Shown here: in pieces, positions 30,001 through 39,983 of the stretch | Layout of the letters: each line of letters begins with the position of its first letter | Numbering within the stretch: the stretch's first letter is position 1 | From: Pyropia yezoensis | Taxonomy: Eukaryota > Rhodophyta > Bangiophyceae > Bangiales > Bangiaceae | Assembly (NCBI GenBank): GCA_009829735.1 | Contig: CM020618.1 | Location: forward strand, 15,110,568 to 15,174,567 | Length of the DNA stretch: 64,000 nt | Direction of reading: 5' to 3' | Notes under the pieces: model-generated | Databases searched by the model: none | The model's input: only the letters and a program-made list of their open reading frames with translations | Told to the model about the DNA's origin: nothing | Program-made: the position numbers and the translations under genes

Positions 30001-31941
30001 ATGCGGCGACACCGCACGCGCAAAAACCGTCGGCGGCTGCAACGGCCCAGCAAGACGACGACGGTCCCGGTCTACACCGCCCTGCGCGACGCCCTCCCCG
30101 AGTGGCGCGCGTTGGGCGCATCGAACTGGGTGCTCGAAACGATCGAGCACGGCATCCAGATCGACTGGACCGAGGAGGCTTTGTACTTCCGCTCCAGGGA
30201 GTACCCCATGGACGCCGACGACACGGCGTTTATGAAAGAGGAGATCTCGCGAGGATTGCAGGAGGGCTACATTCTCGAGCTCACCAACCCGCGCGTGGTA
30301 GCGGACTTGCGGTGCATCTCGTCGGCCTTCGTGGCCCACACCGCGGAGAAGCGCCGCGCAGTGTACGACCTCAAGCACCCCAACGAGTACCAGGCCAACG
30401 CGTCCTGCAAGTACGAGACAATGCAGGACTTGTCGCAGACACTCCGGCCCGGCGACGCCCTCCTGTCCTGGGACAGACGCGACGCCTACCACCACCTCAC
30501 AGTGCGCCCCGCGGACCGCACCTGCCTTGCCTTCCGGACGCTCGGTCGGGTCTTCGTGCCCGTTACCATGCCATTCGGGCTGCGCATCGCCCCCCGCACC
30601 TGGACGAAAGTCTGTCGGCCAGTCGTGGCCGAGCAGCGGCGCCTGGGCTTCCACATTATTGCGTACGTGGACGACATTGGTGGGGCGCCCCCGGCGGCTC
30701 CTGGCGTCCCGGCGACCAAGGCCGAGGCGGTGGCTGGCTTCCGCCTCGTCGCGCGGCTGTTACGCCGCCTGGGCCTCTACCTTCACCCAGTCAAGGGCAC
30801 GCGCGACGGGCCCCAGCAGATGCAGTTGCTGGGCCTCTTGATCGACACACGCGCCGGCATCTACCTCCTCTCGCCCGAGCGGGTGGCCAAGACCGTGGTG
30901 TTGGCCCACGCGCTGGTGCGATACGCGGCGGGCCACGAGCGCTGGGTGGGCTTCAAGGCCCTGCGCCATTTTTGCGGCACGGCCGTCTCTACCACCCTCT
31001 CGATCCCAGACGCGCGCTTTCACCTGCGCAGCCTGTTCAACGCGCTCAAGTTCCGCCACCCAACCAGCGGCGACTCCCGCCTGGGCCACCAGGCCGTCAA
31101 GGACCTTACGTGGTGGGTGGCGCTGGAGCGCAACGCGGCGGGCGGTCGCCCCATATGGCCTGGGTCGGCCACGATCCAGATGGACACCGACGCGAGCGGC
31201 CTGGGCTGGGGCGCCGTGCTGGGGCAGCTGGTGGAGGCGCGCGGGTTCCACGGCACCCTGCGCAGTGGGCTCCACATCAACGTGTTGGAGCTCGGCGCGA
31301 TCACGCTCGCATTGCGATCCTTCCGCGCCCACATCCCACCGGGCACGGTCATCCGCCTGAGGACGGATTCCATGGTCGCCCTCGGCGTGATGGACGTCCA
31401 GCTCCAAGCCGAGCACTTGTCGGCGGCCCTCAACGACTGGGCCGACCGCCTCTCGCGCGAGCAGGACTCGACGGACTGGACGCTGCGGCCCGACACATTT
31501 GCCACGCTGGAGGCCTCGTATGGCCCGCACACGGTGGACCTTTTCGCTTCAGACCTCAACAAGAGATGCGCCCGCTTCTACTCGAGGTGGGCAACTCCAG
31601 GCGCGCTGGGGGTCAACGCCCTCGACCACGACTGGACGGCCGAGAACGCGTCGGCGAACCCGCCCTTCCACCTCCTCGGACCGGTGGTCCACAGGATCGT
31701 GGCATCCGGCGCCACCATCACGCTGATCGCGCCCGAGTGGCGCGCTCAGCCATGGTGGAGCCGCGCCGTGGAGGCGGCGGACGAGTGGCACCTGCTGTCG
31801 CCGGCGGACGGGGTATATACCCGCGGTACGAGATCGAGGCCGGCGCCTCGGCCGCACTGGCGGACTGCGGTGTTCCGTTTCACAGGAACGCAGCCCTGCG
31901 CAACGACCAAGACCGCTGGGAGCGCCTCTTCACGCGCCTGA
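30001..31941 (+). CDS. DIRS reverse transcriptase / RNase H
   Basis: A 646-residue protein. RT motifs include AVYDLKHPNEY, LLSWDRRDAYHHL, MPFGLRIAPRTW and the catalytic YVDDIGG at about residue 223. RNase H follows with IQMDTDASGLGWGAVL and RLRTDSMVALGVM. The C-terminal part has VDLFASDLNKRC, an NPPF motif and TLIAPEWRAQPWW-like sequence, as in DIRS proteins where this region is compared with DAM methylases. The ATG at 30001 is 62 bases after the ORF1 stop. The 3' end overlaps the recombinase gene by about 190 bases in another frame. Confidence 0.88.
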   Translation: MRRHRTRKNRRRLQRPSKTTTVPVYTALRDALPEWRALGASNWVLETIEHGIQIDWTEEALYFRSREYPMDADDTAFMKEEISRGLQEGYILELTNPRVVADLRCISSAFVAHTAEKRRAVYDLKHPNEYQANASCKYETMQDLSQTLRPGDALLSWDRRDAYHHLTVRPADRTCLAFRTLGRVFVPVTMPFGLRIAPRTWTKVCRPVVAEQRRLGFHIIAYVDDIGGAPPAAPGVPATKAEAVAGFRLVARLLRRLGLYLHPVKGTRDGPQQMQLLGLLIDTRAGIYLLSPERVAKTVVLAHALVRYAAGHERWVGFKALRHFCGTAVSTTLSIPDARFHLRSLFNALKFRHPTSGDSRLGHQAVKDLTWWVALERNAAGGRPIWPGSATIQMDTDASGLGWGAVLGQLVEARGFHGTLRSGLHINVLELGAITLALRSFRAHIPPGTVIRLRTDSMVALGVMDVQLQAEHLSAALNDWADRLSREQDSTDWTLRPDTFATLEASYGPHTVDLFASDLNKRCARFYSRWATPGALGVNALDHDWTAENASANPPFHLLGPVVHRIVASGATITLIAPEWRAQPWWSRAVEAADEWHLLSPADGVYTRGTRSRPAPRPHWRTAVFRFTGTQPCATTKTAGSASSRA

Positions 31942-32966
31942 TCGCGCCGGTGGCCGACGCGTCGCACGACCCGGTCGCCGTCGCGGCGTTGCTGCACCAA
32001 GGGTACCGGCCCAACACCCGCGCCTCGTATATGGCCAAGTTTAGGGCCTTCCTGCGCTACTGCGACGCGCACGCGCGGGCGCCGCTGCCCGCCGACCACT
32101 CGACGGTGGTCGGCTACATCCTCTACGAGCAACATCGGGGCGCCCTGAAGCCGCCATCTTTGCAAAAGTACCTCTCGGCGGTGGCGTCGGTCCACACCCT
32201 CGCCGGCTACGCGGACCCGACCAAGCACTACCTCGTCCGCCTGGCAGTGTACAACTACCGCGCCTGGGCCCTGGACGAGGCTGGCGGTGAGCTGGCCGTC
32301 CAGCGCATGCCGCTACCGGCCTCCTTCATCCTCAAGGTCTGCGACATCGGGCTGACGACGCCGGACACCCTCCTGCGCATCCAGTGCGCCGGCTTGGTGC
32401 TGGGCTTCCTCCTGTTCGGCCGCCCTGGCGCGGCGGCGTGCATGCGCAGCATGGACGTCGCCTTCTCGGCCAACGGCATGAAACTCCAGGTGGTCGACTT
32501 CAAGCTCGCCCTGCGGACGGGCCGCGAGCGGCACGCCTTCACGGTGCCGATCGACACCGACCCCGCCGTCGCGGACAAGCCGGCCGCGTTGGTGCGGCTC
32601 GTGTGGGACCAGCACCGCGCCACCGGCCGCGCGCCGGACGAGCTGCTCTTCGCGGACCCTCACCTGCCCGCGCCCGTCCGCAAGTTTTCCCTTGCCGCCC
32701 GAGTGACCAACGTCTGGCTTAAGCGACTACTCCGGCTGGCGCCGGTGCCCATCCCGCTTGGCGGCATCTACCAAGGCCACTCCCTCCGGAGCGGCGCAGC
32801 CACCGAGGCCTATGCCATCGCGGTCCCGCTCCCCATGGTCTCGGAGATGCTCGGCCACGCCTCCCTGGAGGTGACCATGCGGTCGTACGTGAAGACCCGG
32901 TGGCGATCAACCCCGGCGGCCCGGGAGGTGATGGGGAGGTTCCTCCCCATCCATCTCCGACTTTGA
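31752..32966 (+). CDS. DIRS tyrosine recombinase
   Basis: About 404 residues from the in-frame ATG at 31752; the frame is open much further 5' but overlaps RT there. An N-terminal SAM-like core-binding part contains GYRPNTRASYMAKFRAFLRY and a catalytic domain follows. Likely catalytic residues are the Arg in LLFGRPGAA, the HxxR box in GHSLRSGAA and the Tyr in MRSYVK. The protein should integrate a circular DNA intermediate. Its stop codon is immediately followed by repeat B1 (32967). Confidence 0.85.
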   Translation: MVEPRRGGGGRVAPAVAGGRGIYPRYEIEAGASAALADCGVPFHRNAALRNDQDRWERLFTRLIAPVADASHDPVAVAALLHQGYRPNTRASYMAKFRAFLRYCDAHARAPLPADHSTVVGYILYEQHRGALKPPSLQKYLSAVASVHTLAGYADPTKHYLVRLAVYNYRAWALDEAGGELAVQRMPLPASFILKVCDIGLTTPDTLLRIQCAGLVLGFLLFGRPGAAACMRSMDVAFSANGMKLQVVDFKLALRTGRERHAFTVPIDTDPAVADKPAALVRLVWDQHRATGRAPDELLFADPHLPAPVRKFSLAARVTNVWLKRLLRLAPVPIPLGGIYQGHSLRSGAATEAYAIAVPLPMVSEMLGHASLEVTMRSYVKTRWRSTPAAREVMGRFLPIHLRL

Positions 32967-33004
32967 TGGCGCATTCCTCCCTCGGCTTCCCCTGCTGGTT
33001 GTGT
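32967..33004 (+). repeat. Repeat B1 (38 bp) of the DIRS element
   Basis: TGGCGCATTCCTCCCTCGGC followed by TTC, then CCCTGCTGGTTGTGT. It recurs at 34022-34059 with one visible substitution. Its last three bases are also the first three of A2. Confidence 0.85.
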
Positions 33005-33506
33005 ATTGAACTGCTGTTTGGCGTGTAACCGGATACTGTCGATAATTCGACGGCCGGCCGACGCGGGCGGCTGACCCAGCGGCGGGCGGCTGACGGGGGG
33101 ACGGGCGCAGCCGGCGGAGGGGCCGGCTGTACGCACGGGCGCGGCGGGCGCCACGCACGGCGGCAACGGCCGCGGACGTTTCGGCGCCTCCCCTCGGGCG
33201 CCACGGCCTGTCAGGCCGGGGGGCACCTGGGGACGGGCGCGGCGCAGCCGCCACGCACGCGCAAGCCACTCCACCCCCCCCCCCCCCCCACGGGGCCGGG
33301 CCCACGCGCCCGCACCTCTCCTCGGCAGCCCGGGCGCAGCCCGGGCGCGCCGGGCGCGGGCGCACCGCTCGGCCCACCCCGCTGGGCGGCGGGGCGCGGC
33401 TGCCCTGCCGGCCGGCGCCCGCTGACGGGCGCCGGCCGACTCATCAACCCGCGCGGCGACGGCCAGCCGCCGGCCCGACTGGCCGGCAGCGTCCTTGTCT
33501 TCTCGC
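33002..33506 (+). repeat. Split direct repeat A2
   Basis: Internal copy of A1. Together with B1 it forms the circle-junction template expected in PAT-like elements. Like A1, it carries a C run (about 33275-33290) whose length differs between copies. Confidence 0.85.
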
Positions 33507-34021
33507 AGCCCCTCCTTCCTCCCTGGCGGCCGACTCTGCAAGCCGGCAGCCACACGATGCGGCCCACGGGGCGCCACCTCGGGCGCGCGCGGGCCCGCTC
33601 TTCCTTGTTGCGAGGGCCGGCCACCCCTCTCGTGGCGGCCGGCCCCCCCCCTGTTGTACCTGTATGCCGCCCACGGCGCCACTGACGACGTCGCGGCCCT
33701 GTACCTGTCTCCACCCGTGGCGGCCCCACTTGCATCCGGGGACCACCGCCACTGCATCATCAAGCATACCAGCGCCAAGGGGGTATGCGCCCATTGTCTT
33801 CTTTTGCGGCTTGGCATGCGGCGCGGGCGGCGTCTACCCCTCGGGGAAGGGGGGGCCGGCTCCCACCGCGCACCGCACGCCGCGTCAACGCGGCCTTGGC
33901 CAAGCACGCAGCCCATTGCACTTGCTTCTTTTATTTCTGCGGGGCCGGCGCAGCCGGTCAGCCTGCTGCTTCGGGGGAGCAGGTGTAGCCCGCGCGAGGG
34001 AATTAAAACTGTCACGTTTAT

Positions 34022-34059
34022 TGGCGCATTCCTCCCTCGGCTTCACCTGCTGGTTGTGT
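34022..34059 (+). repeat. Repeat B2, right end of the DIRS element
   Basis: A 38-bp copy of B1 ending in TGT, the expected outer end. The spacer between A2 and B2 (33507-34021) shows no gene. Confidence 0.8.
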
Positions 34060-35377
34060 GCTGTGGTGAGTCCCCCCAGTCGCTCCGTTCATGCCCAGGG
34101 CGGGTCGGCGAGCGCCGGCGCGCGAGGGGGGGGGGAGGCGACAATCGGGCAACTGTATGACTCCTCCAGCGCTCGACGTGTGACAAACAGCCTGTGAGAC
34201 GGTAACTTCTTCACAATGATTCGACCCCCCTCCCACCTCAGCACTGGTCGAACCCTCAGAATGATCCGAGCCTGGGGCGAATTGAGAGCCCGGCGGCTTG
34301 TAGCCCACGTTCAGACAGCCCCAGCAGGAGGCGGGAAAAAGCGGTCCCCGATTTGAGTGGCGCAGCACCAGATTCGCACTGGCAGCACGGGTTAGTACAG
34401 AAATATTGCGCAGTACACCGCAGTACACGCCAGTAAGCCGTGCTGGGAGTGGTACGTCTTCGCGACGATGGCACCTGAGCACCGATCCGGTTCCCGAACG
34501 CGTTTACCGAAGCTGCCAACCTTACGGTCGCGGGCAGCGGCGCTTGGAAGGTTCAATTGTACACGCCTCACTTCCAAATGCTCCTAAATACATCCTAAAC
34601 TTTTTACCACTCTCACGGACATGCCAGCGAAAAAAATATCAGCGCTCGCAGCCAGTTGGATGCTCGTCCCGGAAGGAAGAGCCAATGAGGTGTTGCGTTT
34701 GATCCCCATTGCCAGCTGCCCAAACAGGGGCGTGGCACCAACGGTCTTGGTCCGGTGTCCCGATTCCGCCCCGACGACGCACGACGGGCCACCGCGGCGG
34801 CGGCGGGGTGGCCGTTTTGCACGCCGCTGGCGGGGGGGGCCGACCGACGGTCGGTCGGTCCCCTGCTGCAGCGCCCAGCCTGTCGCGCTCCTGTTGAGCG
34901 CAGGACGCGGGCGGGGTTGGCGCGCGCCAACCGGCCCCGACCTCTGCCCCCGCGCGTCTTGACGGGGGTGGATGGGCCCCGTCGGGCGCGCGGCGCGTGG
35001 CACGTGCGCTGACCTCTGTCGCGGTGCGCCCCTGGATACGCGGCTTGTACGCCGCTGGTACGCAGCGTTCGCGCCACCACCCCCGCCGGCCGCCCCGCTC
35101 GCGTGCTTCCACCCGCCCCCGTGTGTCCACGGTGGGGGGGGGGGGGGGGGGGAGGAGCTGACGTCCTCGCCGACACCCCGCCACCCGGGGTGATTCGGAG
35201 GGGGGGCCTCCCGCGCGCTGCCCCCCACCCCCACCCCGCCCCCCCAGCTTTTCACCCCCCTCCTGCTTGCCCCATCCTCTTCCCTCTCAACCCCGCCCTC
35301 CCCCCCGCCCCTTTCTCCCTCCACCCACCCCCCCCCGCCTCGCCGGCCGCCGCCTCTCCTTTCGGTGCTCCCTCGTC
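34060..35377. other. Intergenic region
   Basis: It begins with mixed-composition sequence (34200-34640), moderate in GC compared with its neighbours. It then becomes G/C-rich, with a 19-20 G run near 35132 and C-rich DNA up to the gene at 35378. Long frames on the minus strand (34584-35324) look like composition artefacts. Confidence 0.5.
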
Positions 35378-36376
35378 ATGACGTCCTACTCCCCCTTTTC
35401 GCCGGCCGCCCATGCCCCCCCCCCCCCCCCCCCCAGGGGTGGGCCACCCCCCCCCGCACTTCCTCCACCCCGCCCCGCCGGTGGCCGCCGCCATGGTCGC
35501 GGCGGCGGCGAGCCCCCACTACCCCCCCCCTCCCGCCGCCGCCGCCGCCCCTCCAACGTGGCCTTTCCCGGCGCCCCCCGCGGGGGGCCCGCCAGTGGCG
35601 GCGGCCCCGTCGGCGGCGCCGTTGACGGTGGCCCCGTCGGCGGCGGCACCGTCGACGGCAGCGCCGACAGCAGCGGCGGCGGCTGCGGCTGCGGCAGCGG
35701 CAGCAGCGGCTGCGGCTGCGGCAGCGGCGCCAGCGGCGGCGGCACCGCCGGCACCGGCGGCGGCACCGGCGGTGGGGGCGGCGGGGGCGGGCCCGCCGCC
35801 GCCCACCGCCGCCGCCGCCGCCGCCCCCACCGCCGCCGCCCCCGCGGGCCGCGTCTCCCTCCGGGCGCGCACCGCGGGGGTGGCGCGGAGCCTGCAGGTG
35901 GCCGCCTCGGAGGTTGCCCGCCTGCGCGCCGCGGCGGCGGCGGCAACGGCGGCGACCGCGGCGGGGGTGCCTGCCGCCGCGGGGCGGGGCGGCGGCGGCG
36001 GCGGTGAGGCGGGCGGGGGGCGGGGGGCGGTGCCCGACGCGGCGCGCCTGGACGCGGCCGCCGCGCTGCTGGCGGGCGTGCAGGCGCGGCTGCAGGCCAA
36101 GCTGGACCGCCTCCACGCGGGCGCCCTGCCGGTAGCCCGGGAGGCTGTCCCCGCAGAGGCCGTGGGGGCGGGGGGGGGGGGGGGGGGGGGGGGCGCCCGG
36201 CGCCGCCGCCCCACCCGCCGCCGGGGGGGGGAGGGGCACCGCCAGCCGCCACGGGCGCCGCCGCGTGGGGGGGGGGGGCGGCCGAAGGGGCGGCGGCCGC
36301 GGCGGCCAGCCGCCGCGCCCTCGACGCGTACGACGTGCACAGCTACGGGCTGCTGCCGCCGCTGGCCGAGGATGGG

Positions 36377-36414
<38 letters not shown>

Positions 36415-36625
36415 GGCGGCAGGGCCGTTGACGACACGGGCGGGGGCGGGGCGGGCGGGGGCCCCCCCCGCAGCGGATCTCTACTCTGACCGGGTCGAGG
36501 CGCTGGCCCGCTGCTGCGCCACGTGGTACGGCGTGCGCATCACCGGCGTGCCCGGCGGGGGGGTAGGGGTGGTGGTGGGCGACAGCCTCTTTTACGCCGT
36601 CATTTGGTTCTCGGCCGTCGCGTCG

Positions 36626-36661
<36 letters not shown>

Positions 36662-36739
36662 CCCCCCGCCGCGGGGGGGGGGGGCGTCAAGCGCCCACGG
36701 GAGGAGGTCCCAGGCGGCACCGCCGCCGCCGCACCGGCA

Positions 36740-36779
<40 letters not shown>

Positions 36780-37790
36780 AGGTCAAGGGGGCGGCGACGC
36801 CCGCAGCGCCGTCGGGCGGGCGGGGCCGGCTGCCGCTGCGGCCCGAGCTGGTGACCGTCACGGGCATGGCCGAGCCCGTTGGCCGCCACCGGTGCTCGGC
36901 GTCGGCGCTCTTTCGGCTCCTGTCGGAGCGCGCCACCGCCGCGGCGCGGCACTACTGGGCGACCGCCCCCACGCTGGGCATCCCGCCGCCAACGGTGGAG
37001 CCGCCGCCGTCGGCAGCGGCGGTCGCCGCCGCCGCGGCGGCGGCGAGCCCGCCCATCCGGGGGGGCGGCGGGGAGGCCGCCTTCCTCCGCCTCGTCGCCT
37101 TCCTCTCCCTCCACCGGTCGGTGCTGTCGACGGGCGCGGGGGGCGCCGGGGGGGGGGGGGCGGCGCCTCTGCCTCTGCCTCTGCCGCCGCCGCCGCGGCT
37201 GCTGCTGCTGCGGCGGCGGCGGCCGCGGCGGCGGGCGTATCCGACGGGGACCACCGGCTGCTCGCGTACGACGTGGCCGTCGGCGGCTTCCTGCCGGCGT
37301 GTTTGCGGCCCTTTCGGGGGCCCCCGCCGGCGACCGCCGCCGCCGCCGCTGCCGCCGCCCGCCTCCCCGTCGCGTGCATCCCAGTCGGGCGGGACACCGC
37401 CGCGGGCGTTGGCGGCGTCGTTGCGTGGGAGGTGGGAGGAGGAGGAGGAGGGGGGGCGGGGGGGGGGGTGGGGGGTGCGCCCGCCGGCGCCACGGCGGCG
37501 CCTGCGGCTGCGCCGGCGGTGGGGGGGGGGGGGGGGGAGCGGGAGCGGCGGCGGCGGGGGGGGGCGGGGGTGGCGGGGGTGGCGGGGGGGATGCGCCGAG
37601 TGACGCCTCGTCCCTGCGGCGGACGGCGAGCGCCGACGCGGTGGGGGGGGGGGGCGGGGACGGTGCGGCGGCCGCCACCGCAACGGCGCTGCCCCCCGAC
37701 AGCCGCGGCGGTGGGGGGCGGGGGCGGGGCGGCGGGGGCGCCCGCGGCGGCCGGGGTGCCAAGCGCGTGCGGGGGCGCGCAAAGGGGTGA
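35378..37790 (+). CDS. Ala/Pro/Gly-rich protein, possibly Mediator subunit 27-like; frame broken at homopolymers
   Basis: From the ATG at 35378 (MTSYSPFSPAAHAPPP) coding pattern passes through several frames, each change falling in a long C or G run (about 35417-35434, 36171-36192, 37150-37161, and G runs after 37500). Recognisable parts are a coiled-coil (ALLAGVQARLQAKLDRLHAG), YSDRVEALARCCATWYGVRI, GDSLFYAVIWFSAV, RCSASALFRLLSERATAAAR, FLRLVAFLSLHRSVLS and a final RGAKRVRGRAKG. The order resembles my recollection of the Med27 C-terminal region, but the Cys pair is not seen. Breaks are most simply run-length errors; introns or a pseudogene are alternatives. Confidence 0.4.
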
Positions 37791-39121
37791 CCCCGCCAGA
37801 CGTGGTCGCCGGGGGGGGGTGGCCACCACACAAGAGGGGCGGGGGGGCGGGGGGGGGGGGGGGGGGCGGGAATGCATGAGCGGGCGGGGGGGGGTCTTGG
37901 GAAGAAAAAAAACAAATGGGCCTGCGCGAGAACGCGTTGTGGGGATGAAGGAGGGAGGGAAGGAGGGGGGGGGGGGGGGCGTCGGCAAGGCGACCGCCCC
38001 CCGCCCATCCTGCACGGCACTGGTCGGGGGCTCCTCCCCGCGGGCGCTTTGCGCTCCCTTCGCCCGTGCCGCGCCTCCGCCGCCGCCGCCGCCGCCGCTC
38101 CCGCCGCGGTCGCCACCGCCGCCGCGGCGGTCGGCGTGCGGGGGCGGCAAACGGTGCACGCGGCGACAGCGGCGCGCGTGGCGCCGCCGGGACCAGAGGA
38201 CCGCCGCCGCCGCTGCCGCCGGCCTTGACCATCCTTGCCACGCGGGGCGAGGCCGGGGGGCGGGGCGGGGGGGGGGGGGGGGGGGGAGGGGGAGGGGGAG
38301 GGGGAGGGGGAGGGGGACGCCACCCCCCGCCCTGCCGCGGGTGGTACCCGCGCCGCTGGCGCGTAGCGGTCGCCGCTGTCTGGAGAGGGTGGAGGGGCAC
38401 GCCGCCGCCGCCGCCGCTGTGCCGCTGCCGACGCTGCCGCCACCGCCGCTGCTGCTGCTGCTGCCACTGCCGTGGCCGCCGCCGCCGTGGCCGGCTGTGG
38501 GATGGGCGGCAGCTACGGGGGCCGACTGCAGACGGGGAGTGGTCGGCAGAGGGTGGCAGCTGCGCTGCGCATGAGGGTGTCTCTGCCGCCAATTGAGGGG
38601 GGGGGGGGGGGGGGGGGGGGGGGGTGCGTGATGCCACCGCGTGCAACAGTGACGGGGCCCGCCATGGAGGAACGGTACGTGTCGTGGGCTGCGGCCAGGC
38701 ACGTCGTGCACAAGAAAGGGAGAAGGGGGTGCCACCGGTTGGGAGACAGCGACGGCCCTCTACGGGAGGAGCACAACGACGTGCGCCATGACAACGGCAA
38801 CGCGCGTCACGCAGGGAGGGGAGGGGCAAGGACAAAGTAGAAAATAGATATACCGTAGGTTGACAAGCACGGGGAGCAGAGAGACACGGGAAGTAAAAGC
38901 AAAACAAGCGACAGATACATAGATAGCAAGTCAAAAAGCACAGGCCACAAAGACGGGCGGGGGGGAGCAAGAACGGCCGCCATCCATCACCCACTATCCA
39001 CACAACCCTTTCACCCCCCCACATCCCCAGCAAAACAAAAGACAAGAACAAAAAAAACCGGCGCCAAGACCACGTCACGGAGGGGCGTCCTCCCCACCAC
39101 GCGTCACCCCAACCGCTCCGC
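37791..39121. other. G-rich spacer with hexamer repeat
   Basis: It contains several long G runs (for example about 38268-38287 and 38599-38622) and a GGGGGA hexamer array (38285-38318). After 38640 composition becomes more mixed, with A-rich DNA at 38830-39070. No supportable gene was found. Confidence 0.6.
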
Positions 39122-39131
39122 GGCCGCCGCA

Positions 39132-39983
39132 TCACCGGCCCCACGCCCATGGGGCGGGTGCCCGCGACAGAGGAAGCCCAGGGGGGGGGGGGGGGGGGCA
39201 CTGGGCAACAGCAGCACACCCGCCCCCGCTAGCGCCGGGGGCCGCCCGGCGCCCCCCACCCCCCCCCCCCCGGGGGACGTCCTCCACCTCCACCTCCTCA
39301 CTGTCCTCCTCCTCCTCCCCCTCCCCGTCGGTCGCGCCACCCCCCCCCCCCGCCAGCGGCGGCGCCACGCCATACCGCGCGGCGAGGGCCTTGGCAGCCT
39401 CCAGGCCGCCCGCCCCCCCGGCCATGCCCCCCCTCCCCGTGGCAGACCCCCGCAGGCCGTCGGCGGCGCCGCCGCCACCCACCCCCGTCGCCCCCTCCCC
39501 GCCGCCGTCCCCGCCAATGCCGCCGCCCATGCCGCCGCCCATGCCGCCGCCCATGCCGCCGCCACCGCCGCCGCCGCTGCCGCCGCCGCTGCCGCCAATG
39601 GCCCCCGGCGGGATGGGCGGCCCGTGGTCCCGGAAGCGGGGCTCATCGAGCGTCGACGCTGCCGCCGCCGCGGGCGCCACGTCCGACGTGTAGCGGAACG
39701 GGTCAACGAGGCCGCCCGACGTTGGCACACACGTCGAGTTCCAGTTCCACAGCGGCGCCCCGCCGCCCCCCCCACCACCCCCACCGCCGCCACCGCCGCC
39801 ACCGCCGCCACCGCCGACGCCACCGACGCCACCGCCGCCGACACCACCGCGGCCAACGCCCGGCGGCGGGGGGGGGAAGCCGACCGCCCCGCCAACGCCA
39901 GCGCCCATCATGCCGCGGCCGACGCCCGGCGGGGGCGGGGGGAACTGCGCCAGGTCCCGGCCGGGCTTGTTGGGCGACGCCAT
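39132..39983 (-). CDS. Gly-rich protein with acidic segment (unknown)
   Basis: From ATG at 39983 the protein starts MASPNKPGRDLAQFPPPPPG, followed by GVGRGG repeats and a run of about 20 Gly. A conserved-looking core follows (WNWNSTCVPTSGGLVDPFRY, STLDEPRFRDHGPPIPPG), then GGGMGGGMGGGM repeats, EAAKALAARYGVAPP and an acidic stretch (EGEEEEDSEEVEVEDV). The end after 39250 is near another G/C run and may be out of frame. The core is too specific to be pure repeat, so I believe the gene is real. I do not recognise the family; a nuclear or RNA-associated role would fit but is unproven. Confidence 0.5.
   Translation of the reverse strand: MASPNKPGRDLAQFPPPPPGVGRGMMGAGVGGAVGFPPPPPGVGRGGVGGGGVGGVGGGGGGGGGGGGGGGGGGGAPLWNWNSTCVPTSGGLVDPFRYTSDVAPAAAAASTLDEPRFRDHGPPIPPGAIGGSGGGSGGGGGGGMGGGMGGGMGGGIGGDGGGEGATGVGGGGAADGLRGSATGRGGMAGGAGGLEAAKALAARYGVAPPLAGGGGGATDGEGEEEEDSEEVEVEDVPRGGGGGGRRAAPGASGGGCAAVAQCPPPPPPGLPLSRAPAPWAWGR

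Larger units (their letters stand above)
28510..34059 (+). mobile_element. DIRS/PAT-type tyrosine-recombinase retroelement, complete
   Basis: A1 (28510-29015), three overlapping or adjacent genes, B1 (32967-33004), A2 (33002-33506), a spacer, and B2 (34022-34059). A split direct repeat ordered A1-genes-B1-A2-B2 is the hallmark of PAT-like DIRS elements, which integrate through a circle using a tyrosine recombinase instead of an integrase. A and B meet at the trinucleotide TGT, the likely recombination core. All three genes have open frames, so the copy could be recent. Confidence 0.85.

Noticed and set aside
29004-31751. Long open frame 5' of the tyrosine recombinase
   Set aside because: It overlaps ORF1 and RT in other frames and has Arg/Pro/Ala-rich shadow composition. 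Recognisable recombinase sequence begins only after about 31800.
34584-35324. 246-codon minus-strand frame
   Set aside because: Arg/Pro/Gly-rich with no recognisable segment; three frames are open together.
35519-38467. 982-codon open frame on the minus strand
   Set aside because: The translation is almost only Pro, Arg, Ala and Gly, mirrors the triplet repeats of the plus-strand gene, and has no ordinary protein segment.
36952-39219. 755-codon open frame on the minus strand
   Set aside because: Same problem: composition-driven opening through G/C runs, overlapping the better-supported plus-strand gene.
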